This document shows positions 19,883 to 29,683 of a stretch of 29,683 nucleotides of DNA, piece by piece; the first letter of the stretch is position 1; every line of letters begins with the position of its first letter. The notes beneath the pieces were generated by a model. That model ran no database searches and was not told where the DNA came from. It saw nothing but the letters and a program-made list of their open reading frames with translations. A program made the translations under genes and the position numbers. The stretch is from Phellopilus nigrolimitatus (Eukaryota > Basidiomycota > Agaricomycetes > Hymenochaetales > Hymenochaetaceae): assembly GCA_021029095.1 (NCBI GenBank), contig JAJOHG010000314.1, positions 1 through 29,683 of the forward strand. The letters run 5' to 3'.

Positions 19883-21262
19883 GAATGCCTGTTGACGACC
19901 TTCGACGACGAACCCAACGTGTATCGCTTTTTTTTTGCCACTATCCACTCCCATCGACTCTACTCTTTTCTCAACCCAGTGCCTCCGTATCTTGTGTATC
20001 TCTGCTTTGTCTTTGTGTCGTGTATCCGTAACTCTTGCATATATTATTTTTTTCCAAAATCTCGTATGCAGTCTCGGAAAATTTGAGAACAGACTTGTTT
20101 CAAATGAAACTCGATCCGCATCGCCTCTAAACGGGATGTCACCTGAAACTTTGAGGTTTCACTTTCGGATATCTGCAGATGTTCTGTCTCGGACCGCCTC
20201 GACGCTATTATCGAGTCTTCCGACACCGACAATGACTGTGGAACACCGTACCCGATCCGACACAACGACACAGCGATGCAGTGTCTTCTGAAGCATTGTT
20301 TCTGAAGGCGGAAGAACTATCGAGAAATGGAAAACACTTTTATTCATATGATGACGAACAACAAAGGGAGAGAAGAAAGCCGAAACGGGCCCCCGTGTCT
20401 GTGCATCGATGTCGGAGCGCACCGTGCTCATCACCGATTTGCAGCCCACAAGCCCGTACCACCTGGGGTGGAGCTCTGCGAGCGCGGAGCGGTTTCTCCA
20501 CATTGCCCTTCGGTGGCGACTCCACACATAATGGAAAAAGACGTCGACAAGAGAATGACAGATGAGGAAGCGTAGGGTAGAGTCACGTCCGATGTCGGAG
20601 ACCATTGCATGCCTTTTTTACATCCTTCGGACATGCATCGTGACGAGGAGACGGCTGACACATGCACAATTGTCGAGTAAGTAATGTTGTTTCTTGGGGT
20701 CTGTGGCATGTAATCTGAACGGCCTCGAGTTTGCAAGTCAATGAACCCAAAGCCTTGCGTAGGAGGTCCTAAGAAATTTTGGTCGCTAGTCCTCTTGTTA
20801 ATCGGTCTTTGGCTCCACCAAACATAAAGCTCTCGTTTATTCCGAAGATAAAGTTCAAGGCATAACTTCGTTCAAAAGACAAAGAGCACTACACAGATCA
20901 GGCAATATATGAGGGCCAGACTGAGGAAAGAACCAATGAATTTACGACGCGAATCAGAGCAGAGGTGCGCTGGGAAAGGTTGTGCAAATCCCGTGAAGTC
21001 TGGCGCTGCACCTGAGTGCCATCGTCATAGGCAATTGAAGTTGAGTCTTCAGCATCGATGACTCAGGTGTCGCAATTGGACAGTCCGTAGTAGTACATTT
21101 TATAATGATCCTATAATAACATCATAGAGCAAATGGACTATGACTGAACAGCAGTGAGTATACCATATATCAAGTGACTGCAAAATAGACACTCACTTCC
21201 AAAAAGCAAGAGCGGCATGCGATACCCAACCACGCCTTAGCCTCTACAAGAAGGACCCCTCT
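19883..21262. other. Intergenic stretch between convergent genes
   Basis: This holds the 3' ends of kinase B and of the TFIIA gamma gene. Open frames at 20159-20605 (minus) and 20327-20575 (plus) overlap each other, match no family I know and show no splice continuation. I see no RNA gene or mobile-element end. Confidence 0.45.
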
Positions 21263-21841
21263 CTATTTCCGCCCAGCCTCAATGGCGTCACCGTTCTTGC
21301 AGGCAATGATCTTTATCTTTTGCGCAACCACTGCTTCGTTCGCCTCCATCTTAAACGATGGGTTTTTCACTATGAACGTCCATACGTCGTCGCAGAGACG
21401 ATAGGTGTGCAGGTGACCCTGTTGAAGAGTGGGCGTGCAGAAACAGATGAAGGAGAGACAAAACATTGTCAGTAACGAGCAACATTCGCGCACAGAAAAC
21501 GTCGGATAAATAGCGCACCTTCAGCGTGGTCTTTGTCTTGACCTGCTTTACGAGCGTGTCCGCCAAGGACTTGTCAAACTAACCAGACCACACGGTAAGC
21601 GCCCGAACCTTTCCGACGCCGAACGCCTCCAATAGACCGAGTCAGAAAAACAAATACACACCTGCTGCAAGACCTTCATAGCGAGCTGGGGCGTAATGGC
21701 GCCGCTCGTGATGAGCTCGTCCAGCGAGTCCGTCAACGCCATCCCGATCCTGTTCAAAACGCTTGCTTAACGCCCTGCCCATTGTCCAACCTAAGCCACG
21801 TACGAAGAGCCGCGGTAGAATTCGTAGTAAGCTGTAGCCAT
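21263..21841 (-). CDS. TOA2: Transcription initiation factor IIA gamma subunit
   Basis: Exons: 21841-21804, 21749-21662, 21578-21519, 21418-21263, giving 113 aa, the normal length for the small TFIIA subunit. The protein begins [15 protein letters not shown], continues LTDSLDELI and [16 protein letters not shown], the helical N-terminal domain, and ends with the beta-barrel part, including [18 protein letters not shown], a hallmark of the family. With the large subunit it forms TFIIA, which stabilises TBP on the TATA box in RNA polymerase II preinitiation complexes in the nucleus. Introns are 54, 83 and 100 nt. The gene is divergent from the SET-MYND gene, with 286 bp between the two start codons. 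The gene symbol is the yeast name of the orthologue. Confidence 0.95.
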
Positions 21842-22127
21842 GATGGTCGTGAAAGAAAGAAAGGCGGTCGGTTTGCGTGCGGTTGTCGGGGCGAGAGGGT
21901 TATCGTCGCCGTTGTCGTCGTCGTCGGTCAAGCCAACTGTGGATGACAAACCTGTCAGTCACCGTGACAATGGTGATGACACTCCGGGCCGGCTCATTCC
22001 GTTCTCCGCTCAACGTCAACGACAGCGAGCATGCTTTAGAATTGTACTTGGACGTCGACCAGCTTGTCGTGGAATTGTGCTGGACTTGGATTTCAAGACA
22101 CCCGAAGAAAGCTGATACCGATTCTGC
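21842..22127. promoter_or_regulatory. Shared divergent promoter of TFIIA gamma and the SET-MYND gene
   Basis: Only 286 bp separate the two start codons, so both leaders and core promoters must lie here. I see no clear TATA box for either gene. The stretch carries GTCGTCGTC-type simple repeats near 21905-21930. Confidence 0.5.
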
Positions 22128-24576
22128 ATGTCTTTTCGTGACGTTCGCGCCTCGAGGGCTTCGCGTCAGCCGAAGTCTTACGTCCTGTCGTCTGCAAGTG
22201 CGCAAGCTGGGTCTTCTGCTTCGAAACTTGCTACTGAGCAATTTTCGGAAGCCGCTCCTGATGCTGAGCTCAAAGAAATGCAAGTAGTTGAAATGAATGG
22301 CGAGGCTGTGGCAAATGGGGCTGGCGTTTACAAGGAGGACTTCTTGACTTCGGCAAGGCGTGATACGGAATCTTCAATCGCACCTGGTCTTTCGAATGCA
22401 TCAGCAGCACCAGGAGGCGAACACAGTGAGCTCTCGGATGCTTCAATACAAGATGCCAACAGGCAGGATGTCGCTGCACCTATTGCATTTGCGCCGTCAA
22501 CAGGCTTGTACGCCGACCTGCCCCCCGTTCTGTCTATCAAAAAATCAAAGAAAAAAGGTCGCGGGCTGTGGACCAAAGCCGGAATCAAAGCCGGTTAGTC
22601 ATTGTGATGGATGTCTTCCACTTGCACTTCGTTGACGTTTCCAAGGAACCACAATCTTTTCCGTGCGCCCACACGTACACGTCTTGTCAAGATCACAACT
22701 AGACCTTTTCTGCACCTCATGCTGCGAATCACGCCCATCTAAAGGCCTGAAGAAATGCACAAAATGTAAGATGGTGTACTATTGTGGGAGTGCCTGTCAG
22801 AACCGTGACTGGTTGACCCACAAGCTAGAGTGTGAAGCGCTTCGCCGCTGGGCGGCGTCTGCGCCGAGCGAATCCGCCGGAGGTAACCAAACCGCAGTTG
22901 CTCCGGAGGCAGTCAGGTGCCTGGCGCGAATCATCTGGAGACGGAAGAAGATGGGAAGTGGCAGTTCATGGGTGAGTCGCGGCTTCTTTCTGTCAGCGAC
23001 TACGTCCGTTAAGCAATGTTTAGTGGAAGGAAATAAATGAAATGCAGTCGCGTATGTAACTCTAACTCATTGTTTAATGCCGAAATTTTAAAGCTATATA
23101 TTTTAGATCGCGACGGTCTGGCACAGTCTATGGTTGATACACATGTCCATCTAGCGCATGCACTAATCCGTTACATGGGCATCGAGGGCAGAGAAGGTCT
23201 GAAATTGTACGAATTGCAAAGCATCGGTGAGCTCGTAGACCTCATCTCAAAGGTTGTCATCCTTTTTTCCCTGATGTTTCCTATGCTTATACTACCGTTC
23301 AGTTCACTTCGAACTCTTTCACGCTGGCGACGCCGTCGTTAAGCCCGATCGGTGTTTCTGTTTCCCCTCTGGCTGCTCTGATCAATCACAGCTGTGACCC
23401 AAATGTCGCCGTGGTCTTCCCTCGTTCTTCAACCTCTGTATTGGAGGAGCCAGCAATACATGTTATCGCCATACAAGACATCCCGCCGGATACTGAGGTC
23501 AGAAACCTCCTTTTTCATTTTTATTCTTCGTGCAGCTCACGATCTCCAGCTTTTCACGAGCTACATCGACATCACCCTCCCTACCGCACAACGCCAAAAG
23601 GATCTGAAAGAGACATACAACTTTACGTGCGCTTGTTCTACTTGCTCACCTGCGATGAACTCTGCGATAGAAGACTGGCGAGAACGGATGTGGTGTCCGG
23701 AGGAGTGCGGAGGGACATGCCCATTCCCTAGTGGAGGTTGGTGATTCATTTCCTTTGGTTTATCTCGCACACAACTGAAACGGGAGATGCAGATGACGAT
23801 ATCGTGCGCTGCTCGAGGTGTCAAGCTGGAATCATGGACGTTGAGAGGATGATTGACGTGCTACGAGTTGGGCAGGAAGCCCTGGATAAAGCAACTGCCG
23901 ATCAATTCTCCGGTACGTTCGCCATCCTCTCTTACGCTCCCTTTCTAGAACTCTACTTCTAAACACAAATAAAGATCCTGAAACAGCGCTCTGGCGCACG
24001 CAGAACATAATCCGTCTGCTTACGGGTGCGCGCCTGCCGCCTTCCGCGCATCCGCTTCTCGCGCTGCACCGACTGCATCAGAGCCTCCTCATTTCTACGC
24101 TCCCCGCGGACGCCTCGCAAGATCAGCTCAATGAGACAATTTGCGCGGCAGCCAGTTCTGTTGCAGGCCTGACGAGCGTCCTCCGTCCAGGCCACCCGGT
24201 ACGCGCGGTCGCGCTCGCAGAACTTGGGAAGCTTCTTGCCGTTGACGAGCTTGATGCCACCTCCGAATATGCTTCAAATGCGGGCGAAGCGTCATCTCCC
24301 GTCTCTACATCCACATCCCTGTCTGTCTCCAAAGGTGTAGCGACGAAGTACCCTCCGACCGGGCCCGCGCGCCTGCAGCTTGCCGTGCAGACGCTACAGC
24401 AAGCTCACACTGAGCTCCTTATCAGCTTTGGGCGGGAGGGTGGCGGCGGGGAGGTCGGGCGTGCGTTGCGTGAGATACTTGTTGGGCTCGAGAAGGAGCT
24501 CGCTGTGTGGCACTCTGGAATTAGGGACGCATTGGGTGACGCGTTGGCGGAACGCCAGGGCAGTACCTCGAAATAG
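22128..24576 (+). CDS. SET and MYND domain protein (SMYD-like), probable lysine methyltransferase
   Basis: Exons: 22128-22593, 22646-22971, 23024-23051, 23107-23252, 23303-23497, 23550-23736, 23787-23912, 23975-24576, giving 691 aa with all phases agreeing. Residues 1 to about 120 are disordered. The SET domain begins near KKGRGLWTKAGIKAG, is split by a MYND zinc finger (C178, C181, C193, C196, C202, C206, H214, C218), and resumes to the SET signature NHSCDPN (350-356). The post-SET cysteines CACSTC are at 414-419, with further pairs (WCPEEC, RCSRC) that could bind another zinc. The C-terminal region is helical and TPR-like, as in SMYD proteins. The 28-nt third exon encodes WKEINEMQS. The family uses S-adenosylmethionine to methylate lysines of histones or other proteins; the substrate here is unknown. 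Confidence 0.9.
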
Positions 24577-24904
24577 TCTGTCGACGCAATCGTGATCGAC
24601 GCAATATATATACATTGGGGGCAGCTGAAGAAACTCTGTGGAGGAATATGAATACTCGCCCTATAGCCGCATATAAGGCCTGACAGTCGTATTAGTTTGT
24701 GAATATAAAAAAGAGGAGGCGGTGTTATGATATGTTTGTAGCTGTTTGCCTGACCGCGTTGACGCGCCTCCTGCGATTGAAATCATGTCCGGTCCTATTT
24801 TTTGTCAGTCACTGATGCATAATAATCCCTGATAGTCTCCAGCCAGCGATAATTTCTTACAGCAGGAAAAGGTTAAACATGTACCTGGCGCGGACGCACG
24901 CCGA
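24577..24904. other. Intergenic region upstream of the amidase gene
   Basis: 3' flank of the SET-MYND gene and distal promoter of the amidase gene. GATA motifs occur at 24831-24834 and 24848-24851, and a TATAAAA sequence at 24704-24710 lies too far upstream of the amidase start to be its obvious TATA box. Confidence 0.4.
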
Positions 24905-24926
24905 AGATAAGCGGTATATCTTATCT
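24905..24926. promoter_or_regulatory. Inverted GATA-site pair at the amidase gene
   Basis: AGATAAG at 24905-24911 and its reverse complement CTTATCT at 24920-24926 are separated by eight bases, ending 24 bp before the chosen ATG at 24951. Paired GATA sites are bound by AreA/Nit2-type nitrogen regulators, known to control acetamidase genes in Aspergillus. A role here is inferred. Confidence 0.5.
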
Positions 24927-24950
24927 CGATCTCTTTTCTTGGGCGCGATC

Positions 24951-27062
24951 ATGGGAACCTTCTTTGAATTACTTATGCCGGCCATTTTGTCCATGCTGGC
25001 CAAGCATGTTGATCTCTTACTTGCAGTACCGTCGGGCGTGGTGAGCTCTGTTTTCTTTGTCCTTGTTATTTGTTAGTCCACTAAGACACGAGGCAGCGCA
25101 CGGAAACAGCGCGAGCGCACGGAGCGAATCGCGCGCCTCCCGGAATCTTATCTCCGGGCGCTAAACGACACCGACAAGGAGATTTTGGATGTACCCGTCT
25201 CAAGCATAGTATCAAATGTACAGGCCGGGAAATGGACACCTACAGCTGTACTTCATGCGTACGCACGCAAAGCGCTGGCGGCGCATGCGCAGACGAACTG
25301 TCTCACGGAAGTTATGCTTGACGACGCCGAGGTGTGGGCTGGCGACGTCGATATCATCAAGAGCCGTAAAGCGGGCCCACTTGCGGGAATGCCCGTGAGC
25401 CTCAAAGATACGGTCGCTGTCGCTGGGCACGATGCTTGTCTCGGGTATGCTGCATGGGTCGGACGGCCCGTCGAGAAGCATTCGGCGCTTGTGCGCCTCC
25501 TCTTAGACGCTGGAGCGGTTCCGTTCGTCAAGACTGCCATACCGACGACGTTACTCTCCTTTGAGAGTGCTTCCGCTGTGTTTGGGCGTGCGACGAATCC
25601 GCATGGCTCTGGGTACTCGCCAGGCGGCTCCTCTGGCGGCGAGGCCGCGTTGCTCGCACTCGGCGGGTCGCGGATCGGTATTGGAACGGATGTTGCAGGA
25701 AGCGTGCGCCTGCCCTCGCACTACTCTGGTGTGTACACGATCAAAGCGAGCGCCGGCCGCTTTCCGAAGATGGGAAATGCATCAAGCATGCCCGGCCAAG
25801 AGGGCGTGCCTGCAGTATACTCGCCGATGGCGCGCACGCTCGAGGACCTCGAAACATTTTGGAAAACGATCTTTCTTATGGAGCCATGGTCGTACGATCA
25901 TTCTGTAAGTTTTTGCGTTTTTGCAATGATGCGAAATCGAGCTGATTTTTATATACCAAGGTTCTTCACATGCCATGGAAAGACGTCAACCTCTCGCCTA
26001 AGACTCGGTTCGGAGTGATGTGGGATGACGGTAAATGAAAATCTCAAAATCACTCAAGAGTGTCGTTAATGAAGGAGCAGGTGTTGTACAACTGTCTCCT
26101 GCATGCCGGCGTGCTCTGACGGTGGTGGTGGATAACTTGAGATCAAGCGGATACGAGGTTGTTGATTTGTGCGTATCTCTACAAGTGTCATCCATTTGTG
26201 CACGCGATTGAAATATCTCTAGTAACCCTCCAGATCCTGTCGAGGGCCTTCAAATCGCGTCTCAATTGCTTCTCGCCGATGGAGGTACACGATCTTTCAT
26301 CTCACTGAATTGTTTTTAGATAATAAATATACTGTCATTCAATAGGAAAGACGGCGTTTGCACCCATCCTCTGGGGCGAGCCAAACGACCCCGGCATGGC
26401 GTCTGCGTACTTCTGGTTCCGCCTCCCGAGCTTCGTACAGCGGCTTTACACGTGGTGGGTACGCTACATTCGGCGTGACGCTCTCTATGCGAGGCTACTC
26501 GATGGCTTCCGAGAGAAGACCGTGGAAGAACATTACAAGCTTGTCGCTCGGAGGGAGGGTTATCGTGCGCAATGGTTTGACAAGTGGGGCCAGGAGGGAC
26601 TCGATTTATTATTGACCGCGCCGAACGCACTGCCCGCGGTGCCGAATGGCGGGATGAAGAGGGGCTGGAAGGTTTGCGGGTACTCGTTCCTTTTCAATTT
26701 GGTAAGCAAGAACCTTTTATTCTCCTCCCTCTATATTAGTCCCTTTTCTTGCTAGGATAATCATGCGAATTCATACGTTCTTCTATCTTCAGCTCGACTA
26801 CTCCGCTGGGGTTCTCCCAATCACGAAGGTTGATGGGGCGCTTGACGCCCTCTCCCCAAGTGCTCTCAAGGCACATAAGGCGGCGAACACAGTCGCAAGG
26901 GATGCATATGACATGTACGATGCTCTGGCGATGGCTGGACTCCCTGTCGGAGTACAGGTAGTCGGGCAGCGCCTCGAGGAGGAGAAAGTGATGGAAGGTA
27001 TGAAGCTGATTGAGAAGGCGTTGAAGGAGAGGGGGAGTGCATATAAATTGTTGAGCGTTTAA
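24951..27062 (+). CDS. Amidase-signature hydrolase (fungal acetamidase-like / FAAH-like), N-terminally anchored
   Basis: Exons: 24951-25025, 25077-25904, 25961-26030, 26081-26168, 26223-26284, 26346-26701, 26793-27062, giving 582 aa. A hydrophobic N-terminus (LLMPAILSMLAKHVDLLLA) is followed by a basic stretch, suggesting membrane anchoring. The Ser-cisSer-Lys triad is visible: K135 in VSLKDTVAV, S210 in SPGGSSGGEA, and nucleophile S234 in GTDVAGSVRLP. The spacing 135/210/234 equals that of mammalian FAAH (142/217/241). Such enzymes hydrolyse acetamide, fatty-acid amides or other carboxamides, releasing ammonia or amines; the substrate is not shown. An upstream in-frame ATG at 24879 is possible but would put the GATA pair inside the coding region. 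Intron 1 could instead use the donor at 25041, giving a 36-nt intron and seven more codons (phase kept). Confidence 0.9.
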
Positions 27063-27537
27063 GGACGGTGGGTGAGAGGCATTTTTGAATGTGTGCGGGC
27101 TATGGAAGGCTGTTCTCGTAGGTATACGTTTACTATGCTAGAAGCTATCCAGGGCTGAAATCAATACGGAGCAGAACTTGCTTCGACGATTCCATGTAGA
27201 GATCAAGTTGCTCTTCTCTGGGTATGAAGAGCAACACGTTACGCTCATTTGGAATTCAGTGGCAAGAACGTGTCAATGCGTGTGTTTTCCGTTCGTGACT
27301 TAGACATGCTACGTACAAGATTTGTGAAAGCGCAGAGGTGCGACTGTTACATAAACATATGTAGACAAGATAAAGATAGCTGGAGGCATAAAAGCATGGA
27401 ATAAGCACTTGGGAAAAGGAAAAAAGGGGCGATAGCTAACGAAAATCCTATATATTTAGCAAAAAAATCAAGAAAGAGAACGACAAGATAAAGGGATGCT
27501 CGCAAGCGGCATATCGAATAGTCCATTTCTTCCTACC
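27063..27537. other. Intergenic region between convergent genes
   Basis: 3' flanks of the amidase gene and of the minus-strand gene. AT-rich, without a supported gene or repeat. Confidence 0.5.
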
Positions 27538-29055
27538 CTACGCCGCCTTTAAACACCTCAGATGCGCCAGAATCTCGCGAACCTCCGCCGCCTGGACTGT
27601 CTCCGCGTCAAGCTGGCGTGAGACCGCACCCACAGCGACCTCGACGACGATCTGCGCGAGCCCCGTCTTGCGTTTCCGCCGACGCTCGCTCTTCTGCGGA
27701 CACACGGATTTCGCGGACTTCGAGGACCTCACGGATCTCACAGACCTCACAGACTTCGGTCGCTTCATGGGAGCGCGGGAGTGGTAGATGTGCGGCATGG
27801 TAGGCATCGGCGGCAACGGTGGGAGGGGCGGCAGCTCCGGAAGTGCACCCGCTGATACAGGTACGCGTGAGTCCACAATCTTCTTGGTCCCACCCAGGCC
27901 GCTCGATACGAGCCTATTCAGCATGAAGTGATGGAAGCGTTTCTTTCCCTTGTCATTCTCCGAACCTCTCTCCTTCCGAACACGCACATGTGAGGGCGGA
28001 GAAGGTAAAGAGGAAGATGAAGGCATGAAGGATAATGGTAAAGCAACAGATGCGGTGAACGATGGAGCTGACGCCACTGCTGAATTCGACACGGACTTGT
28101 CCTGGACTTGGTCACCACGGGTTCCAAGGTCGACAATCTGAGTGGGTCCCGCCGTGCGGCACTGCCCGCCCTTGCGCATATCCAGATTATTCTGGCTCTT
28201 CTGCAAATGTACGGACCTGCCGGCATCCACATACTTCACGGATTTGATGGATTTCGATGACTTCTGGCGCTTCAGTACTAGCGCCTGGGTCTGCAACGTA
28301 TGTGAATCGTAGATGGGCGGGACGATCGAAATAGGCGGTAGAGGTGTGAGAGGTCGAAGCTCTGGGAGAACCGGCGCCAGCGCCGGTGCGGGCGCGTAAT
28401 CAGCCTTCCTCGATTCGCCTAGACCACTTGAGACGAGTCTACTAAAGCCGAAGTGGGGAAAGCGTCGCTTCTCTTTGTCATCCTCCTTGATGACCTGCGA
28501 AGGTGAAGATGGAGGCGTAACTGATGGTGCGAGAGAAGCCGCGGGCAGCGACGGCATCGACGTCAGTTTCGTGATGTCCTTGTTATAGATGTGATCATCA
28601 CCGTGAATGTCGGCTTTAAGATAATCTAGAGACAACGCAGATGCGGGAAGAGCCATAGGTTGAGCTTGATCTGCGAGATGCGGGATGACTGGAGGACCCA
28701 AAGCTGCGTGCTGAGGCAAAGACTGGGACTGAGGTCGGGCAACAGGTGGGCTCGGGAGAGGTCTGAATGGCTTTCTAACGGATGGAGACATCTGAAGAAT
28801 CGGTCTCGGCGAAGACAACAACGAAGGTCTAGTATCCGTATCATTGACGGCTTGTATCGGCGAGACATCGCGCATTCTCGAAGACGTGACGGCGCGCTTT
28901 TGCGAGGACAGTCGGCGCGACCAGAAACCTGTGATATCGACTTCGCTGCACGCTACCTTATGCGCGAGTGACCTCGACCTTGGAACCATGTCCCCGCTGT
29001 GTTTTCGCAGGATAGTCCTTTCCTTCTCTACTGATATCGGCGTCGAGTCATTCAT
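27538..29055 (-). CDS. Disordered Ser/Pro-rich protein with an internal duplication
   Basis: One uninterrupted 505-codon frame. I do not recognise a known domain. Composition is Ser, Pro, Lys and Arg-rich and mostly disordered. Two related halves are visible (about 172-310 and 331-475). RRFPHFGFSRLVSSGLG (197-213) matches KRFHHFMLNRLVSSGLG (372-388), LPELRPLTPLPPI (230-242) matches LPELPPLPPLPPM (405-417), and PIYDS (247-251) matches HIYHS (422-426), all at an offset of 175 residues. KS/KSVK-type basic runs (SKSIKSVK and RSVRSVR) follow in each half, then QIV segments. The C-terminus ends in a helix (TVQAAEVREILAHLRCL). The start is the first ATG. The frame is open further upstream to about 29164 without an ATG, so an extra 5' exon is possible. 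The length of the frame and the conserved repeat argue that it is real. Confidence 0.75.
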   Translation of the reverse strand: MNDSTPISVEKERTILRKHSGDMVPRSRSLAHKVACSEVDITGFWSRRLSSQKRAVTSSRMRDVSPIQAVNDTDTRPSLLSSPRPILQMSPSVRKPFRPLPSPPVARPQSQSLPQHAALGPPVIPHLADQAQPMALPASALSLDYLKADIHGDDHIYNKDITKLTSMPSLPAASLAPSVTPPSSPSQVIKEDDKEKRRFPHFGFSRLVSSGLGESRKADYAPAPALAPVLPELRPLTPLPPISIVPPIYDSHTLQTQALVLKRQKSSKSIKSVKYVDAGRSVHLQKSQNNLDMRKGGQCRTAGPTQIVDLGTRGDQVQDKSVSNSAVASAPSFTASVALPLSFMPSSSSLPSPPSHVRVRKERGSENDKGKKRFHHFMLNRLVSSGLGGTKKIVDSRVPVSAGALPELPPLPPLPPMPTMPHIYHSRAPMKRPKSVRSVRSVRSSKSAKSVCPQKSERRRKRKTGLAQIVVEVAVGAVSRQLDAETVQAAEVREILAHLRCLKAA

Positions 29056-29683
29056 CGAGTGACGTTGCGAGCTAGCGCCTTGGCGATTCGAGTCCGGCGT
29101 TTCTAGTCTCTGCAGGTGCTCGATCCCTCCGATGTCGTCCGTCTCCTTGGGCCGTACATCGGGAGAAAATTATGAGGTAGAAACAAGGGTGCGAAGAGAA
29201 AGGGCGGCACAAATCTGCAACGATTGTCATGGTTTTTGTAAGCCCAGACACTAGGGGTGGAGCAAGGCCCATCAATGAAAAAATCCGCACCTCTAGGAGA
29301 TAAAAAAGCTTCTTCCCTATCTACGGACGTCACTAGAAGATTTGTTCAGACAAATAGTCCCTGTTTTGTTTCACAGGATCCTCTGCTGACTTTGTCGTAG
29401 TTTCCTACAAGCGTGTACTAGCGATGGAAAGGCCAGAGTGTGCGCGGATAACGCCCGGCAAGATAGGGAGATCTAGCGCTAGCAATATACATGGTAAGCG
29501 CAGCGTATTTGAAGCACAAGGGTGGGCCGTGCAGATGGGGAAACCAAGTGATGCTGATGCGAGTAGCAAAGAAGTGGCTCAGGTTAGAAAAGATCAGCTG
29601 CAGCGATGCATCATCAAGATTGAAGACGTACATCAAACGTTCCATAGCACTTCATTTCTAGCAGTTCCAGCTTCGTTCAAGTT
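29056..29683. other. Upstream region of the duplicated-protein gene, no supported gene
   Basis: The part nearest 29055 is open in the same minus-strand frame back to a stop near 29165 and could be leader or coding sequence of an upstream exon. Short minus-strand frames at 29103-29333 and 29418-29645 have no recognisable features. Confidence 0.4.

Noticed and set aside
20159..20605. 148-codon minus-strand frame between kinase B and TFIIA
   Set aside because: No recognisable feature and overlapped by other frames of equal quality.
23498..23535. 38-nt intron in the SET-MYND gene ending at GTGCAG
   Set aside because: The frame after it is wrong; the CTCCAG acceptor at 23549 gives a 52-nt intron and the expected LFTSYIDITLP.
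29418..29645. 75-codon minus-strand frame near the right edge
   Set aside because: No domain, and a stop codon closes the frame just upstream; too little to support a gene.

Overview
The window is nuclear DNA from a filamentous basidiomycete, most likely an Agaricomycete. Genes are split by many GT-AG introns, nearly all 50-100 nt. One gene encodes a DUF6533-type seven-helix protein, a family I know mainly from mushroom-forming fungi. Neighbouring genes lie on both strands with 0.3-3 kb between them. The species cannot be named from sequence alone. All multi-exon models below were assembled by hand from splice signals, reading phase and remembered family motifs.

Layout: (1) 1-562, minus strand, the 5' part of a gene for a low-complexity plus coiled-coil protein that runs off the left edge. 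(2) 563-3870, a long stretch with no supported gene. (3) 3871-7524, plus strand, a ten-exon gene for a 1043-aa tandem-RRM RNA-binding protein of RBMS/MSSP type. (4) 8284-10304, plus strand, a DUF6533 membrane protein split into about twelve exons, including candidate exons of 2, 8, 9 and 16 nt and one GC-AG intron. (5) 10305-12921, a repeat-rich gene-poor stretch with a perfect 24-bp palindrome, a spaced 12-bp motif array, a TA-flanked mariner-like MITE and a strong hairpin. (6) 12922-14460, minus strand, a 434-aa protein with an F-box-like start and a nucleotidyltransferase-like signature. (7) 15336-16905 (minus) and 18105-19738 (plus), two paralogous Ran1/Pat1-type kinases, head to head across a 1.2-kb intergenic region. 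(8) 21263-21841, minus strand, the TFIIA gamma subunit, divergent from (9) 22128-24576, plus strand, a SET-MYND (SMYD-like) protein. (10) 24951-27062, plus strand, an amidase-signature hydrolase with paired GATA sites just upstream. (11) 27538-29055, minus strand, a 505-aa disordered protein built on an internal duplication.

Most genes look like independent housekeeping or regulatory genes, not a cluster; I see no biosynthetic or defence island. The points most worth a second look are the microexon-rich DUF6533 gene (especially the inferred 2-nt exon), the mirrored kinase pair with its conserved GPITPET tail motif, the nucleotidyltransferase-like protein, and the duplicated disordered protein.
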